Source of the DNA: Deltaproteobacteria bacterium
GTDB lineage: Bacteria > Desulfobacterota > Desulfarculia > Adiutricales > Adiutricaceae
DNA length: 44,803 bases
NCBI GenBank assembly: GCA_031254895.1
Contig: JAIRTO010000079.1
Coordinates: forward strand, 1-44,803
Direction: 5' to 3'
Shown here in pieces: positions 18,890-28,427 of this stretch (positions within the stretch are counted from its first letter, which is position 1; each line of letters begins with the position of its first letter). The notes under the pieces are model-generated. The model was not told the DNA's origin, did not search any database, and saw nothing but the letters and a program-made list of their open reading frames with translations. The position numbers and the translations under genes were made by a program.

Positions 18890-19195
18890 GTTCGTTTCTC
18901 GAAAAAAGCCGTATTTTTGGAAGCGAAAAAGCGCCTGCGGCCGGAGGGTCAATTTTGTGGCGTCGTCAATTTTTGTGTCATCAATTTTGGCGTCGTCAGA
19001 TTTTGTCAAAATTTCGTTTTCGTCAGCTGACGACAGGCTGTTTAGCCAAAATTTTAAATTATAATTTTATTATTTTAAATTTGAGTATTTGAAATTGTGC
19101 CATGGCGATTAAAGGTTTTTATTTTTTTTATTTTTTCGGCGAGGGGACATATATTTGACCAAGAGAAACAAGGCCGAGCGAAAAACCAAAAAAAC

Positions 19196-21604
19196 TCAGA
19201 CGGCGGCCGGAAACATGAAGGTGAAGCTGGCTCCGCTGCCAGGGTATTCGGGGGGATGGTTGGCGGCGGAAATGGTCCCGTTGTAGCGGGTGACTATTTT
19301 TTGGACGATGGACAAGCCTAAGCCCGTCCCTTGAGTTTTGGTGGTGAAGAAGGGATTGAAGATCGTGGCCAATAGCTCCTCGGGAATGCCCGGGCCGGTG
19401 TCGGTTATTTGGCAGGCGACGTACTGGGTCTCGTTTTCTTTGACCTTGTAGAGCTTTAGGTATATTTTCCCTCCGCCTTGCTGGGTCATGGCTTGGGAGG
19501 CGTTATAAATGATGTTCAAAAGAACGTGCATGACCTGACGATCGTCGGCGGAGACCAAGGGGAGATCTTCGCCGAAGTCGGCGACTATTTCGGCGTGCAG
19601 TCGGCTGAGTTCATGCTTAAGAGAGGCGGCGGCCTCATTGGCCAGATCCGCCATGCTGAACTGACGCACCCGTCCTTTTTCGTCCCGCGAAAAATCCAGA
19701 ACGTTGTTCAGAACGGTGTTCAATCGCTCCACTTCCTCCAAAATCACCTGCGGATAGCGCCGCAAGGGATCGTCTTGCGGCATCTTCTTGAGGAGTCTTT
19801 GCGTGAAGCCTCCGATGGAGACCAGCGGGTTTCTGATCTCGTGGGCCAGCTGGGTGCCCATCTCGCCTTGGGCGGCGAGCTTCTCCGCTTCGATGAGCTG
19901 ATTGCGAACCTGGCTCAGCGTGACGTTGGCCTGCTTTATGTCGTCGTACAGCTGCGTGTTCTCTATGGCCAGTCCGGCTTGGTTGGCCAGCATGGTCAGA
20001 TCTCTCAAACTCTCGGCGGTGAGCGGCTCTCCGGAAATGGAGCGGTCAACGGCGATGACGCCGACGTCTCGACCTTTGGCCAGCATGGGCACGGCCGCGT
20101 AAGCCAGAAGCCCGAAATCGCCCAAATCCAGGTCGTCGTAAGTGTCCAGACCGCGGAAACCCAAGAGGGCTTTTTTTTCGACCATGGCTCTGGCCAGGAT
20201 CCGGGTGGTGTCCACCGTGACGGGGATGGAAATCTTCAGATTGGCGCCCGCTTCCATCATCAACGCCGCTTCTTCGCGAACGGGTCGTCTCAAGACTTCG
20301 ACCAGAGGCAAGGCGTCCCCCGGGGGCGAGGTCTGGTCGGCGGAAAAAAAGGCGGAGCTCTCCAACACCTTTTCGTAGCCTTGATCGCGCATCAGCAAAA
20401 TGAGCACTTTGTCGAAGCACAAGCCCTGACGCAAGGTCAGGGCTTGCACTATGATCCAGACCAGCTCGTCATAGCGGACAGTGGTCATCATGGCGCTGGA
20501 GATGTCGTAGAGGTTGGAGAGGTATCTGACCATGCCCTCGTTGGTGCTGGCCAGCTTTTCAACTTTTTTGAAGGTCAGGGCGTTTTCCACCACTCCGGAG
20601 ATCATGCTGTTCATCGCCTTCAAGAGCTCCATGTCTTCGCGATCGAACAGCTGAGGACTGGTGTGGGCGCCGGCTCGGTGACCGCCCAATTTGTTGAAGA
20701 GGGAGATGTTGCCCCGGTGAGGGCCCTGAAACATGAGCGGGACGCTGATGATGGTGTTGTCCTGCTCTTTGACGGTCAGCTCCTGAGCTTTGGGGTCGTC
20801 GGCCAGATAGCCCATGAAAAGATTGTCGCGCCGTAAGGTTTCGGCGATGGACACCGGCAGGATCTGGCCTTGATAGCGGATGAAGTTGTAGGCCGGAGGA
20901 ACCGCTCCGTACTGGGAAGAATAAAGGAGGGCGTCGTCGTTGTCCAAAACGTTCAGGGCGCAGCCGTCGGCGATGAAGACGCCCGAGGCGATCCGGGGGA
21001 TCATGTTCATGACCCTGTCCACTTCGATGGTCGAAGACAGGGATCGCCCCAGATCGCTCAACACGTTCAGGACGCTTATGCGTTTTCTGGTGTCGGTGGC
21101 CAATTGATTGTTTTTGATGGCCAGGGAGAGCTGGTTGGCCACGGCTTCGACCACCTGACCGGCCGGTCCGCCGCTCAAATCTTTGGCCTGACGGTTCAGC
21201 AAAGCCAGAACGCCGTAGCAGGTCTTGTCGTCCAAAATGGGCACAATGGCCAGACAGCTGAGGTAGGCGCGGAGGTAATCCCGCCATATTTCCGGGAGCT
21301 TGTCCAGATCAAAGCTGTCGGCCAGCATGGACTGACGGTTGGTTATGGCTCTGTCCAAAAAGGTGTCGGGGTAGTAGACGGGTTCGTTCGGCAGGGTCGG
21401 ATCTTCGACGTAGCGATGGATTTTCAGTTCTTTGCGCTCTCGATTCAAAAGAAACAAAAGGGACGTGTCAAGGCCCAGCTGCCAGCTCAAAAGACTGACG
21501 AAATTGCCGACTTTCGCTTCGAATTGAATGTTGGAATTGGCTAGGCGGATTAGTTTGGCCAGAAAAGCGGCTACATCTCCGGTGAGGCCGTCGGCTGCGG
21601 GCAT
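19196..21604 (-). CDS. Multi-GAF sensor histidine kinase
   Basis: Repeated GAF-like regions; HisKA AHEIRNPLVSIGGFTQRLLKK, HATPase DTGPGIPEELLATIFNPFFTTKTQGTGLGLSIVQKIV. Confidence 0.92.
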   Translation of the reverse strand: MPAADGLTGDVAAFLAKLIRLANSNIQFEAKVGNFVSLLSWQLGLDTSLLFLLNRERKELKIHRYVEDPTLPNEPVYYPDTFLDRAITNRQSMLADSFDLDKLPEIWRDYLRAYLSCLAIVPILDDKTCYGVLALLNRQAKDLSGGPAGQVVEAVANQLSLAIKNNQLATDTRKRISVLNVLSDLGRSLSSTIEVDRVMNMIPRIASGVFIADGCALNVLDNDDALLYSSQYGAVPPAYNFIRYQGQILPVSIAETLRRDNLFMGYLADDPKAQELTVKEQDNTIISVPLMFQGPHRGNISLFNKLGGHRAGAHTSPQLFDREDMELLKAMNSMISGVVENALTFKKVEKLASTNEGMVRYLSNLYDISSAMMTTVRYDELVWIIVQALTLRQGLCFDKVLILLMRDQGYEKVLESSAFFSADQTSPPGDALPLVEVLRRPVREEAALMMEAGANLKISIPVTVDTTRILARAMVEKKALLGFRGLDTYDDLDLGDFGLLAYAAVPMLAKGRDVGVIAVDRSISGEPLTAESLRDLTMLANQAGLAIENTQLYDDIKQANVTLSQVRNQLIEAEKLAAQGEMGTQLAHEIRNPLVSIGGFTQRLLKKMPQDDPLRRYPQVILEEVERLNTVLNNVLDFSRDEKGRVRQFSMADLANEAAASLKHELSRLHAEIVADFGEDLPLVSADDRQVMHVLLNIIYNASQAMTQQGGGKIYLKLYKVKENETQYVACQITDTGPGIPEELLATIFNPFFTTKTQGTGLGLSIVQKIVTRYNGTISAANHPPEYPGSGASFTFMFPAAV

Positions 21605-21605
21605 T

Positions 21606-23081
21606 TCAGGAGTCCCCTTGCCGGCGGCGATCGCCGACGGCCTCCAGAGCCTGCGCGTAGATGTCTTCGTAGGCGAGCGCCGCTCTCTCCCAAGAATAGT
21701 CCTCCTGCATGGATCTGAGCATCAGAGAGCGCCAGACGTCGGCGCGGCCGTAGTCGTCAATGGCCTTGGCCAAGGCGTCCGTCAGGGCTTCAGGGGTGTA
21801 CTCGTTGAACTTGTAGCCTGTGCCGCTCCCGGGTTTGGTCAGTTCGTCCTCGACGGTGTCGTCCAGGCCGCCAGTGGCTCTGACCACCGGCACCGCGCCG
21901 TATTTCAGGGCGTACAGCTGTTCGAGGCCGCAGGGCTCGAAACGGGAGGGAGCCAGATACATGTCGGCTCCCGCCATGATCTGGTGGGTGAGAGCGGGAT
22001 CGTAGCTCAGCTTGAGACCTATTTTTCCCGGGTTGGCCGCCGCCGTCTCCCGAAGGATGGATATGAAATGGTCGTCGCCTGTGCCCATGAAGACGATTTT
22101 CGCTTTTAGGTTCAGCAAGTCCGGCATGGCTTTGGCGATGAGATCCAGTCCTTTTCTGGCCAAAAGGCGGCTCACGACGGCCACGATAGGTCTTTCGTCG
22201 TCGGAGAGGCCGAACAGACGGGACAGATTTTGTCGGCAGACGGCTTTGCCGGCCAGATCCTGACAGTCGTAATTGGCCGGCACATAAATGTCGGAGGCGG
22301 GATTCCACAGACCGTAATCCACGCCGTGCAAGACGCTGCGAATGTCCTTGAGCCGTTCCTTCAAAACCCCTTCCAGACCTCGCCCTTCGGAGCTTAAGCT
22401 TTCCCTGGCGTAGCGGTGGCTGACCGTGGTGATGATATGGGCGCCCAAAAGGCCCGCTTTGGTCAGATTGAGGTTGCCGTGGAATTCCAAACCCTGGTAG
22501 GTGAAATAGCTCCAGTCCAGGCCGGTCATGGCGAAGTCGTAATAGGGGAAGGTGCCTTGATTGGCCAAGTTGTGATAGGTGAAGACCGTGCCGACGGAGG
22601 CCAGAGCCGAATTGTCGCCGGAACGGACTTTGAAGAGCATGGGAACCAGGCCGGTGGTCCAGTCATGGCTGTGAACCGCTGTTGGCCGGTTGAAGTCCGT
22701 CAGCTTCTCCACGGCGGCGAAGGCGGCTTGGGAGAAGAAGATGAAGCGTTCGGCGTTGTCGTCGTAATCTCCGAACTCGTTGCCGTAGATGCCAGGCCGG
22801 TCGTAGTAGTCGTCGCAGCCCACCAAAATCAAGTTGTGGGAGCCGGGGACGTCGTGCTGGAAATATTCGGCCGTTCGACGACTTATGGACAAATTTATGG
22901 AAGAGGTTAGCTCAGGCAGAGGGGTCAGAATCAATTTGTCGGCCAGACGGTGCTTGGGAACCAGAACCGTGACCTCGTGGCCTCTGGCGGACAGGGCTTT
23001 CGGGAGATGATAGGAGACGTCTCCCAGGCCGCCGACGCGGGAGCAGGGCAAGGCTTCAGGGGTGATGAAGAAAATCCGCAT
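21606..23081 (-). CDS. glgA: Glycogen synthase (ADP-glucose type)
   Basis: GT5 family: VGGLGDVSYHLPKAL, HDWTTGLVP, FTYHNLANQG, PSRFEPCGLEQLYALKYGAVPVVRATGGLDDTV. Confidence 0.92.
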   Translation of the reverse strand: MRIFFITPEALPCSRVGGLGDVSYHLPKALSARGHEVTVLVPKHRLADKLILTPLPELTSSINLSISRRTAEYFQHDVPGSHNLILVGCDDYYDRPGIYGNEFGDYDDNAERFIFFSQAAFAAVEKLTDFNRPTAVHSHDWTTGLVPMLFKVRSGDNSALASVGTVFTYHNLANQGTFPYYDFAMTGLDWSYFTYQGLEFHGNLNLTKAGLLGAHIITTVSHRYARESLSSEGRGLEGVLKERLKDIRSVLHGVDYGLWNPASDIYVPANYDCQDLAGKAVCRQNLSRLFGLSDDERPIVAVVSRLLARKGLDLIAKAMPDLLNLKAKIVFMGTGDDHFISILRETAAANPGKIGLKLSYDPALTHQIMAGADMYLAPSRFEPCGLEQLYALKYGAVPVVRATGGLDDTVEDELTKPGSGTGYKFNEYTPEALTDALAKAIDDYGRADVWRSLMLRSMQEDYSWERAALAYEDIYAQALEAVGDRRRQGDS

Positions 23082-23207
23082 ATATCTGCTCGCTGGGAAG
23101 TCGGCCCGGATTTTTTGGCCGACGGGCCCTTAATCGAAAGCGCCCAAGGCCAGGTGTCGGCTCCGGCTAAAAGAATTTTCGACTGGAGGTTCGCCGGAAC
23201 TTTAGGC

Positions 23208-23245
23208 CCGCTTTTCGTCGACGACGACTCGTCGACGAAAAGCGG
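23208..23245. repeat. 17-bp perfect inverted repeat, 4-nt loop, in the DHH-glgA spacer
   Basis: CCGCTTTTCGTCGACGA-CGAC-TCGTCGACGAAAAGCGG. Confidence 0.9.
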
Positions 23246-23541
23246 AAATTTCGGCGATCAGCGAGGTAAGACCTCGTATGACGTTCGAGGACTTTTTCGG
23301 CCGTCGTTCCTACGAAAAACGAACCGTCGCGCGAACGGGAAGCTTCGGCCTTTTTGGCTGGCCGAGCCGCGCTTCTGACGAGGCTTAACATGAAAGCCTA
23401 TAGACCGTCAGAACCTTCCGAACGGGAAAGGGACTTTTGAAAACGAGAAAGGACGGCCAAAAAAGGGGCCGGCGACGCGAAATGGGGGGCCTTGAGGCGC
23501 CGTCAGCTCGTTCGTCGGCCTTCCGAGAGGGGTCGGAAGGC

Positions 23542-24468
23542 TCAGCTCGCATAGCCGTTTTCTTCGTGAATGTAGTTGATTATGGTCTCCAAAGTTTCGT
23601 CGATGGCGCCGTTGTCGACCTGACACGTGGCCACCGATTCGTGGCCGCCGCCGCCGAAGTGCAGGGCTATTGAGCCCAAATTGGCTTGGCTGTCGCGGTT
23701 GATGATGCTGTTGCCCATGGCCAGGGCGACGTTGTTGGCTTCTCTGCCCCAGGTCACGTGGATGCTGACTTTGCACTCCGGATACAGCGTATAGGGCAGA
23801 AAACGGTTGCCCGGATAAATGGTCGTCTGGTCGCGCAGATCGATGACCAGAACCTGTCCGCGCAGTTTGGAGCACTGCCTGAGCATGTTGGCGTAGTAGC
23901 TGGCCTGGCTGAAGTAGAGATCCGATCTTTCCTTGACGTCGGGATCCATGAGCATTTGTTCGGCGGTCATGGTTCGGCACATTTCCATCATCGTTTCCAT
24001 GAGGTTGTAGTTGGAGATGCGGAAGTTGTGAAAACGGCCCAAACCGGTGCGTGGATCCATCAGGAAGCCTATCAGTATCCAGCCTGTGGGATACTCGATT
24101 TCCTGAACGGTCAGGTTGGCGCTGTCGACTTTGTCCACGGCGGCCATCATGGGATCCCAGTGGGAGGAATATCTGGAAGCGCCCCCCAGAAAGTCGTAGA
24201 TGACCCTGGCGCAAGAAGGAGCGACTCTGGACATGCCCCGGTAGGAGATGGATCCGAGTCTTTCGCCTTCGCTGGTGTGATGGTCGAACCACATGCCCAC
24301 GCCGTTGGCGTAGGGAACGTTGGCCAGGATGTCGTTGGGGCCTACCTGAACGAGTCCGTCCTGAATGTCCTTGGGGTGAACGAATTGGTAGGCGTCTATC
24401 AAGCCGGCCTCTTTGAGCAAGGCTCCGCAGGCCAGACCGTCGAAATCGGAACGAGTAACCAAACGCAT
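23542..24468 (-). CDS. DHH/DHHA1-family phosphoesterase
   Basis: TRSDFDGLACGALL, WFDHHTSEGER, FGGGGHESVATCQVDNG. Confidence 0.85.
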   Translation of the reverse strand: MRLVTRSDFDGLACGALLKEAGLIDAYQFVHPKDIQDGLVQVGPNDILANVPYANGVGMWFDHHTSEGERLGSISYRGMSRVAPSCARVIYDFLGGASRYSSHWDPMMAAVDKVDSANLTVQEIEYPTGWILIGFLMDPRTGLGRFHNFRISNYNLMETMMEMCRTMTAEQMLMDPDVKERSDLYFSQASYYANMLRQCSKLRGQVLVIDLRDQTTIYPGNRFLPYTLYPECKVSIHVTWGREANNVALAMGNSIINRDSQANLGSIALHFGGGGHESVATCQVDNGAIDETLETIINYIHEENGYAS

Positions 24469-24787
24469 GTTTATTCGCCTCAAAATTGGCTGTACCCGAG
24501 CCTTGCGGTTTTCAGTTCGTCAAAAACCGTTCAAGACTGGGCAGATATTTGCTGGCTGGGCCGTCGGCAAGGAGTTCCGGGCGATGATCCGCGCCGGAAC
24601 CGAATAAGTACAAGACAATAATACACCAGGATTCTTGTCATGTCCACTCGTCCGAGATTTTTGAGAGACCTTTTACGCCTGAGGCGGCCTTCGGACAAGC
24701 TGGCCTTTCGGCTAAAGCCGACGCTTTCGCGAAGGCTTTAGGACGAGGAAAACAGTTTAATTTCAAAAAATGACGAAACCGGAAGTT

Positions 24788-25336
24788 TCAACGACAAGAG
24801 ACGTGGCCGGAGGAAGAGGTCCGGCAAGTTTTGGTTCGACGGCCAAGATGGTCGTAATAAACGGTCTCGCCGCGAGAGTTGGTCCGGCTGCGGCCCTGTT
24901 TTTTGCCGGCGGAGTCGTAGTAGTTGACGTTTCCGGAGCGGTCGGGTCGGCTGGAGCCGACCGGTCGGCCCGCGCCGTCGTAGTATCTGGTCTGGCCGTT
25001 TGGGCTTGTCCGGCTGCGGCCGGCCTGACGGCCTTCTTGATTGTAGTATTTAGCGTCCCCGTCGCCGTCGGCGCGAACGCGGGAGTTGGAGCGGCCGGGC
25101 TTGAAGCAGTCGGGATTGTCGTCTGTGACGTTGGGGCAATTCAAATTTTGAGCGGAAATGTCGGCGGCGAACAGGAGAGAAACGACCAAAGCGAAGAAGA
25201 AAAAAAAGTTTTTCAGGGTTTTGGCGAGGAGCGCCGAATTGAAAGCGCTGCCCGGCTCAGACCGCGCAATCGCCCTAGTTCCGGCTTGGCTGGCGTAGTC
25301 GTCGTCACGCGACGAATGCAGATCACCGCGCTTCAT
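24788..25336 (-). CDS. Secreted protein with four 21-aa YYD-type repeats
   Basis: Hydrophobic leader FFFFFALVVSLLFAADISA; repeats KYYNQEGRQAGRSRTSPNGQT / RYYDGAGRPVGSSRPDRSGNV / NYYDSAGKKQGRSRTNSRGET / VYYDHLGRRTKTCRTSSSGHV. GAGG before ATG at 25336. Exact start uncertain. Confidence 0.7.
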   Translation of the reverse strand: MKRGDLHSSRDDDYASQAGTRAIARSEPGSAFNSALLAKTLKNFFFFFALVVSLLFAADISAQNLNCPNVTDDNPDCFKPGRSNSRVRADGDGDAKYYNQEGRQAGRSRTSPNGQTRYYDGAGRPVGSSRPDRSGNVNYYDSAGKKQGRSRTNSRGETVYYDHLGRRTKTCRTSSSGHVSCR

Positions 25337-25571
25337 CGATAATCCTCTTGGACAAACGCGAGGCGAAAGCGGTGGCCTCATCTTCGCTCGCAAAGGCTTC
25401 AATGTCGGATAGATTCGCCTTTGTTTCAAACGGAAAACCGCCTTCGGCGCCGAACCTTATGATAAACGTTCGCAGGGCGTCTGCGGGCGTGATCCCAAGG
25501 GCGCTCGTCATCGCTTGAAACCTTCGGCTTTGCTCCTCGTCAACTCTGGCGGCCAGCCGGATTTTCTGCAT
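25323..25571 (-). CDS. RelB/DinJ-like antitoxin (ribbon-helix-helix type)
   Basis: MQKIRLAARVDEEQSRRFQAMTSALGITPADALRTFIIRFGAEGGFPF matches DinJ/RelB layout; GGGGAGG upstream of ATG. Confidence 0.75.
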   Translation of the reverse strand: MQKIRLAARVDEEQSRRFQAMTSALGITPADALRTFIIRFGAEGGFPFETKANLSDIEAFASEDEATAFASRLSKRIIDEAR

Positions 25572-25811
25572 GGCGTTTGCCTCCCCTTCGATTTCTAGGT
25601 CATATTATCACATTTCACTTCTTGTCAAATGGCCGCAGGCGTTTTAAGCCGCGCGAAAAACCAAGGCCTCGCCAAAGCCCTGAAGATGCTCTAAGTCGGC
25701 CTTTTCAACGCGTTTTCTGGCCAGATCAAAAAATGCTTGACGACTGGCGCGCGTAAGAGGCGGGAACGTCTTTTCGCCGACTCTCCGGACAGGCTCTAAA
25801 AAGGCCGAACT

Positions 25812-27176
25812 TCAGTCGTTTCTGTTTGACGGCGAGTCGGGCGTCGACGGCAGAGAGCCCGTGTCGGGAGTGGCGGCTCTTTTGAGCGTCTCCTCTAACA
25901 GCATCTGCTCCAAAGCTTCCTGCGAAGGCCGAGAAGGAGGAGTCGCCGGTCTTCTGGGGGGCGGAACCGGGCGAACTGGTTCAGGCGTCGAGACGTTTCC
26001 GGCGGAAGGCGGCGGAGTCGATTGAGTCGGCGGGGCCGACGTAGTCGGCGGAGCCGGCGGAGCCGGCGCACCCGGCGCAGCGGGCGGTCCGGTTGGGGAG
26101 ATTTGATCCGGCTGCGGCGGCTCGTCCCAAATCATTATGGCCACCCGGCGGTTGACCGGATCGGTCGGATTGGCCCCGGCAATCGGCTGAGTGGAGGAAT
26201 ATCCGGCCACCATGGTCAGGCGGTCGTCCGTCACCCCGTGGCGGGCCAGAAAACGTCGAGCGGCCGAGGCTCTGGCGGTGGAGAGCTCCCAGTTGGTCAG
26301 TTCCTGGCTGGTGGTGGCTACGGCGTCGGTGTGACCCTCTATGGCCAGCTTGTTGGGTATGGTCACCAGTCTTTCGGCGACCGAAGTGAGAATGAGTTGA
26401 GCGAGAGGGGTCAGTCTAGGCTGGCCGCTGACGAACATGGGGCGGCCTTCCTTGTCCATGAGTTCAATTCTCAGCCCGCCGGGCACGAATTCCACCGAGA
26501 ACTGGCCTTCCAGTCCTCCTTCTCCCCCAAGGCTGGCGGCCACGGAGGCGGTCAGATCGCTGGCCAGCCGATTCTTGGCTTGCAGGGCTTGCTCGGCCGT
26601 GCCCGAGCCCATGCCCGGAATGACGGCCGCCGGCTGATAGCCGGGGCCGGAGCCTGGGGCGGTTCCGACGTTCTCTAGGCCTTGACCGGGGGCTATGCCG
26701 GTTTCCGTCGAGCCCTCTCCGCCTTCCTGCCCTTCGGGCAGACTGGACAAATCAGGATTTTGGGGAACCGGCGTGGCTATCGTCGAAACCAGCTGCGCCG
26801 AGTCGCCGGCGCCTTCGTTGAGGGCTTTTTCGCGGGCTTCCAGAGCCTTTTCTCTTTCCTCAAGCTCCTCGCCCATTCTGGTGAGCTGGAAACAGCCGCC
26901 CTCCAAAATTCCTGGATTATCGGCGGAAGGATCGAACGCGGCGGGCATTCCGCCGTTGAAAAGGGCGTCCGTCATGGTGAGGTTGTTGTAATAATCGGCC
27001 AGGGCGGCTTTGCCGCTTTCAGAGGAGATGGCCAGGAGCCACATGACCAGAAAAAAAGCCATCATGGCGGTGACGAAGTCGGCGTAGGCCACTTTCCAGC
27101 TGCCGCCGTGGTGACCGCCATGGCCTTTTTTGATGATCTTTTTGATGATCGGCTGGTTTTTTTTATCTGCGCTCAT
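25812..27176 (-). CDS. motB: Flagellar motor stator protein MotB (OmpA-like C-terminal domain, proline-rich tail)
   Basis: WKVAYADFVTAMMAFFLVMWLLAISS; OmpA-like IEGHTDAVATTSQELTNWELSTARASAARRFL. Confidence 0.92.
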   Translation of the reverse strand: MSADKKNQPIIKKIIKKGHGGHHGGSWKVAYADFVTAMMAFFLVMWLLAISSESGKAALADYYNNLTMTDALFNGGMPAAFDPSADNPGILEGGCFQLTRMGEELEEREKALEAREKALNEGAGDSAQLVSTIATPVPQNPDLSSLPEGQEGGEGSTETGIAPGQGLENVGTAPGSGPGYQPAAVIPGMGSGTAEQALQAKNRLASDLTASVAASLGGEGGLEGQFSVEFVPGGLRIELMDKEGRPMFVSGQPRLTPLAQLILTSVAERLVTIPNKLAIEGHTDAVATTSQELTNWELSTARASAARRFLARHGVTDDRLTMVAGYSSTQPIAGANPTDPVNRRVAIMIWDEPPQPDQISPTGPPAAPGAPAPPAPPTTSAPPTQSTPPPSAGNVSTPEPVRPVPPPRRPATPPSRPSQEALEQMLLEETLKRAATPDTGSLPSTPDSPSNRND

Positions 27177-27207
27177 AGGGCTGGCCGCTTTCCGAGAGGA
27201 TCATCGC

Positions 27208-28062
27208 TTATTTTTTGACCGACTTGAGAAGCTCTTCCATCTCTTCGTAGGAGGGACGGCAATTGCTGGGGATGGCCCGACGAGCGAACTCGACGGCCAT
27301 GACCGGAGGGAGGCCTTTGGCGAAAGCCACCAGAACCGCTTTGGCGACTTTTAGGACGTTGTCGAAATCGTGGGCCTGGTTTTCCAGGGTTTTCGCCATT
27401 GGGGCCATGTAGCCGTAACTCAGCAGAAGGCCCAAGAAAGTGCCGCAAAGGGCCGCGCCGACCGACTGTCCCAAAACCTCCGGAGGCTCGCTCATCAGTC
27501 CCATGGTGGTAATGATGCCCAGAACGGCGGCCACGATGCCCAAACCCGGCAGGGAGTCGGAAACGGTCGTCAAGGCCGTGGGGATGAGGGTTCCGTGGTG
27601 CTCGTGAGCCTCGGTGTCGATGTCCATGAGGTTTTCGAATTCGGTCGGCTCTATGTTGCCGCTGACGAAGACCTTCAGGTTGTCGGCCAGAAAGTCCTTC
27701 AGGTGGTGGTTTTTTAAAATTGAGGGGTATTTGGCGAAAATGGGGGAAGAATCAGGTTTGTTGGCGTGCTCTTCCAAGGCCAGCATGCCTTCGCGACGGG
27801 CGATGGACAAAAATTCGTACAGCAACAGCAGGATATCGACGAAACTGTCCTTTTTCAGCTCTTTGCCCAAAAGTATTTTAGGCAGGGAGGAAAAAGTCTC
27901 CTTTATCAGGGACATCGGGTTGGCGATGAGGAATGAGCCGAAGGCCGCCCCGCAGATAATGATGACTTCGTTTGGCTGCCAGAGAACCGCCAGCACCCCA
28001 TGGTGCATCATGTAACCGCCGATGACGCAGCCTATGACTACTATTATTCCCACTGGAGGCAT
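27208..28062 (-). CDS. motA: Flagellar motor stator protein MotA
   Basis: MPPVGIIVVIGCVIGGYMMHHG, LPGLGIVAAVLGIITTMG, VGAALCGTFLGLLLSYGYMAPMA. Confidence 0.93.
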   Translation of the reverse strand: MPPVGIIVVIGCVIGGYMMHHGVLAVLWQPNEVIIICGAAFGSFLIANPMSLIKETFSSLPKILLGKELKKDSFVDILLLLYEFLSIARREGMLALEEHANKPDSSPIFAKYPSILKNHHLKDFLADNLKVFVSGNIEPTEFENLMDIDTEAHEHHGTLIPTALTTVSDSLPGLGIVAAVLGIITTMGLMSEPPEVLGQSVGAALCGTFLGLLLSYGYMAPMAKTLENQAHDFDNVLKVAKAVLVAFAKGLPPVMAVEFARRAIPSNCRPSYEEMEELLKSVKK

Positions 28063-28427
28063 ACTCTGTACTCCCGTCACATATCTTTCTTGGGACCGCA
28101 GGGCGCTGGACGTCATGCGTCCAGAAGAAAAAGGCCATGGGCAGATGCTTTTTGGGGTTCAGTTCACCGACGATCCAAGGGCGCCGGACAGATCCGGAGC
28201 CTATCCTACTAATCGGTTCATCAGCGCATTAAGTTAAATATATTTTCGAAAAAAAACAAACAAAGGTCTTTTTCGGCGAGATAAAGCCATATTTCCCGGA
28301 CCCTAAACGGACGCGCGGCGCCATGACGCCTATTTAGGGAAGTCCGCCTCCGGCGGAAGGAGCGCAAAGCTCCTCGTCGGCCGGAGGGAAGGAGAAGATT
28401 TTTTGGCGCGACGATGGGCGGCGGGAA

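Noticed and set aside
18940-19009. N-terminal extension of the metallophosphoesterase encoding DDAKIDDTKIDDATK repeats
   Set aside because: It begins at a TTG without a visible RBS; translation from ATG 18889 immediately before the TM segment is more likely.
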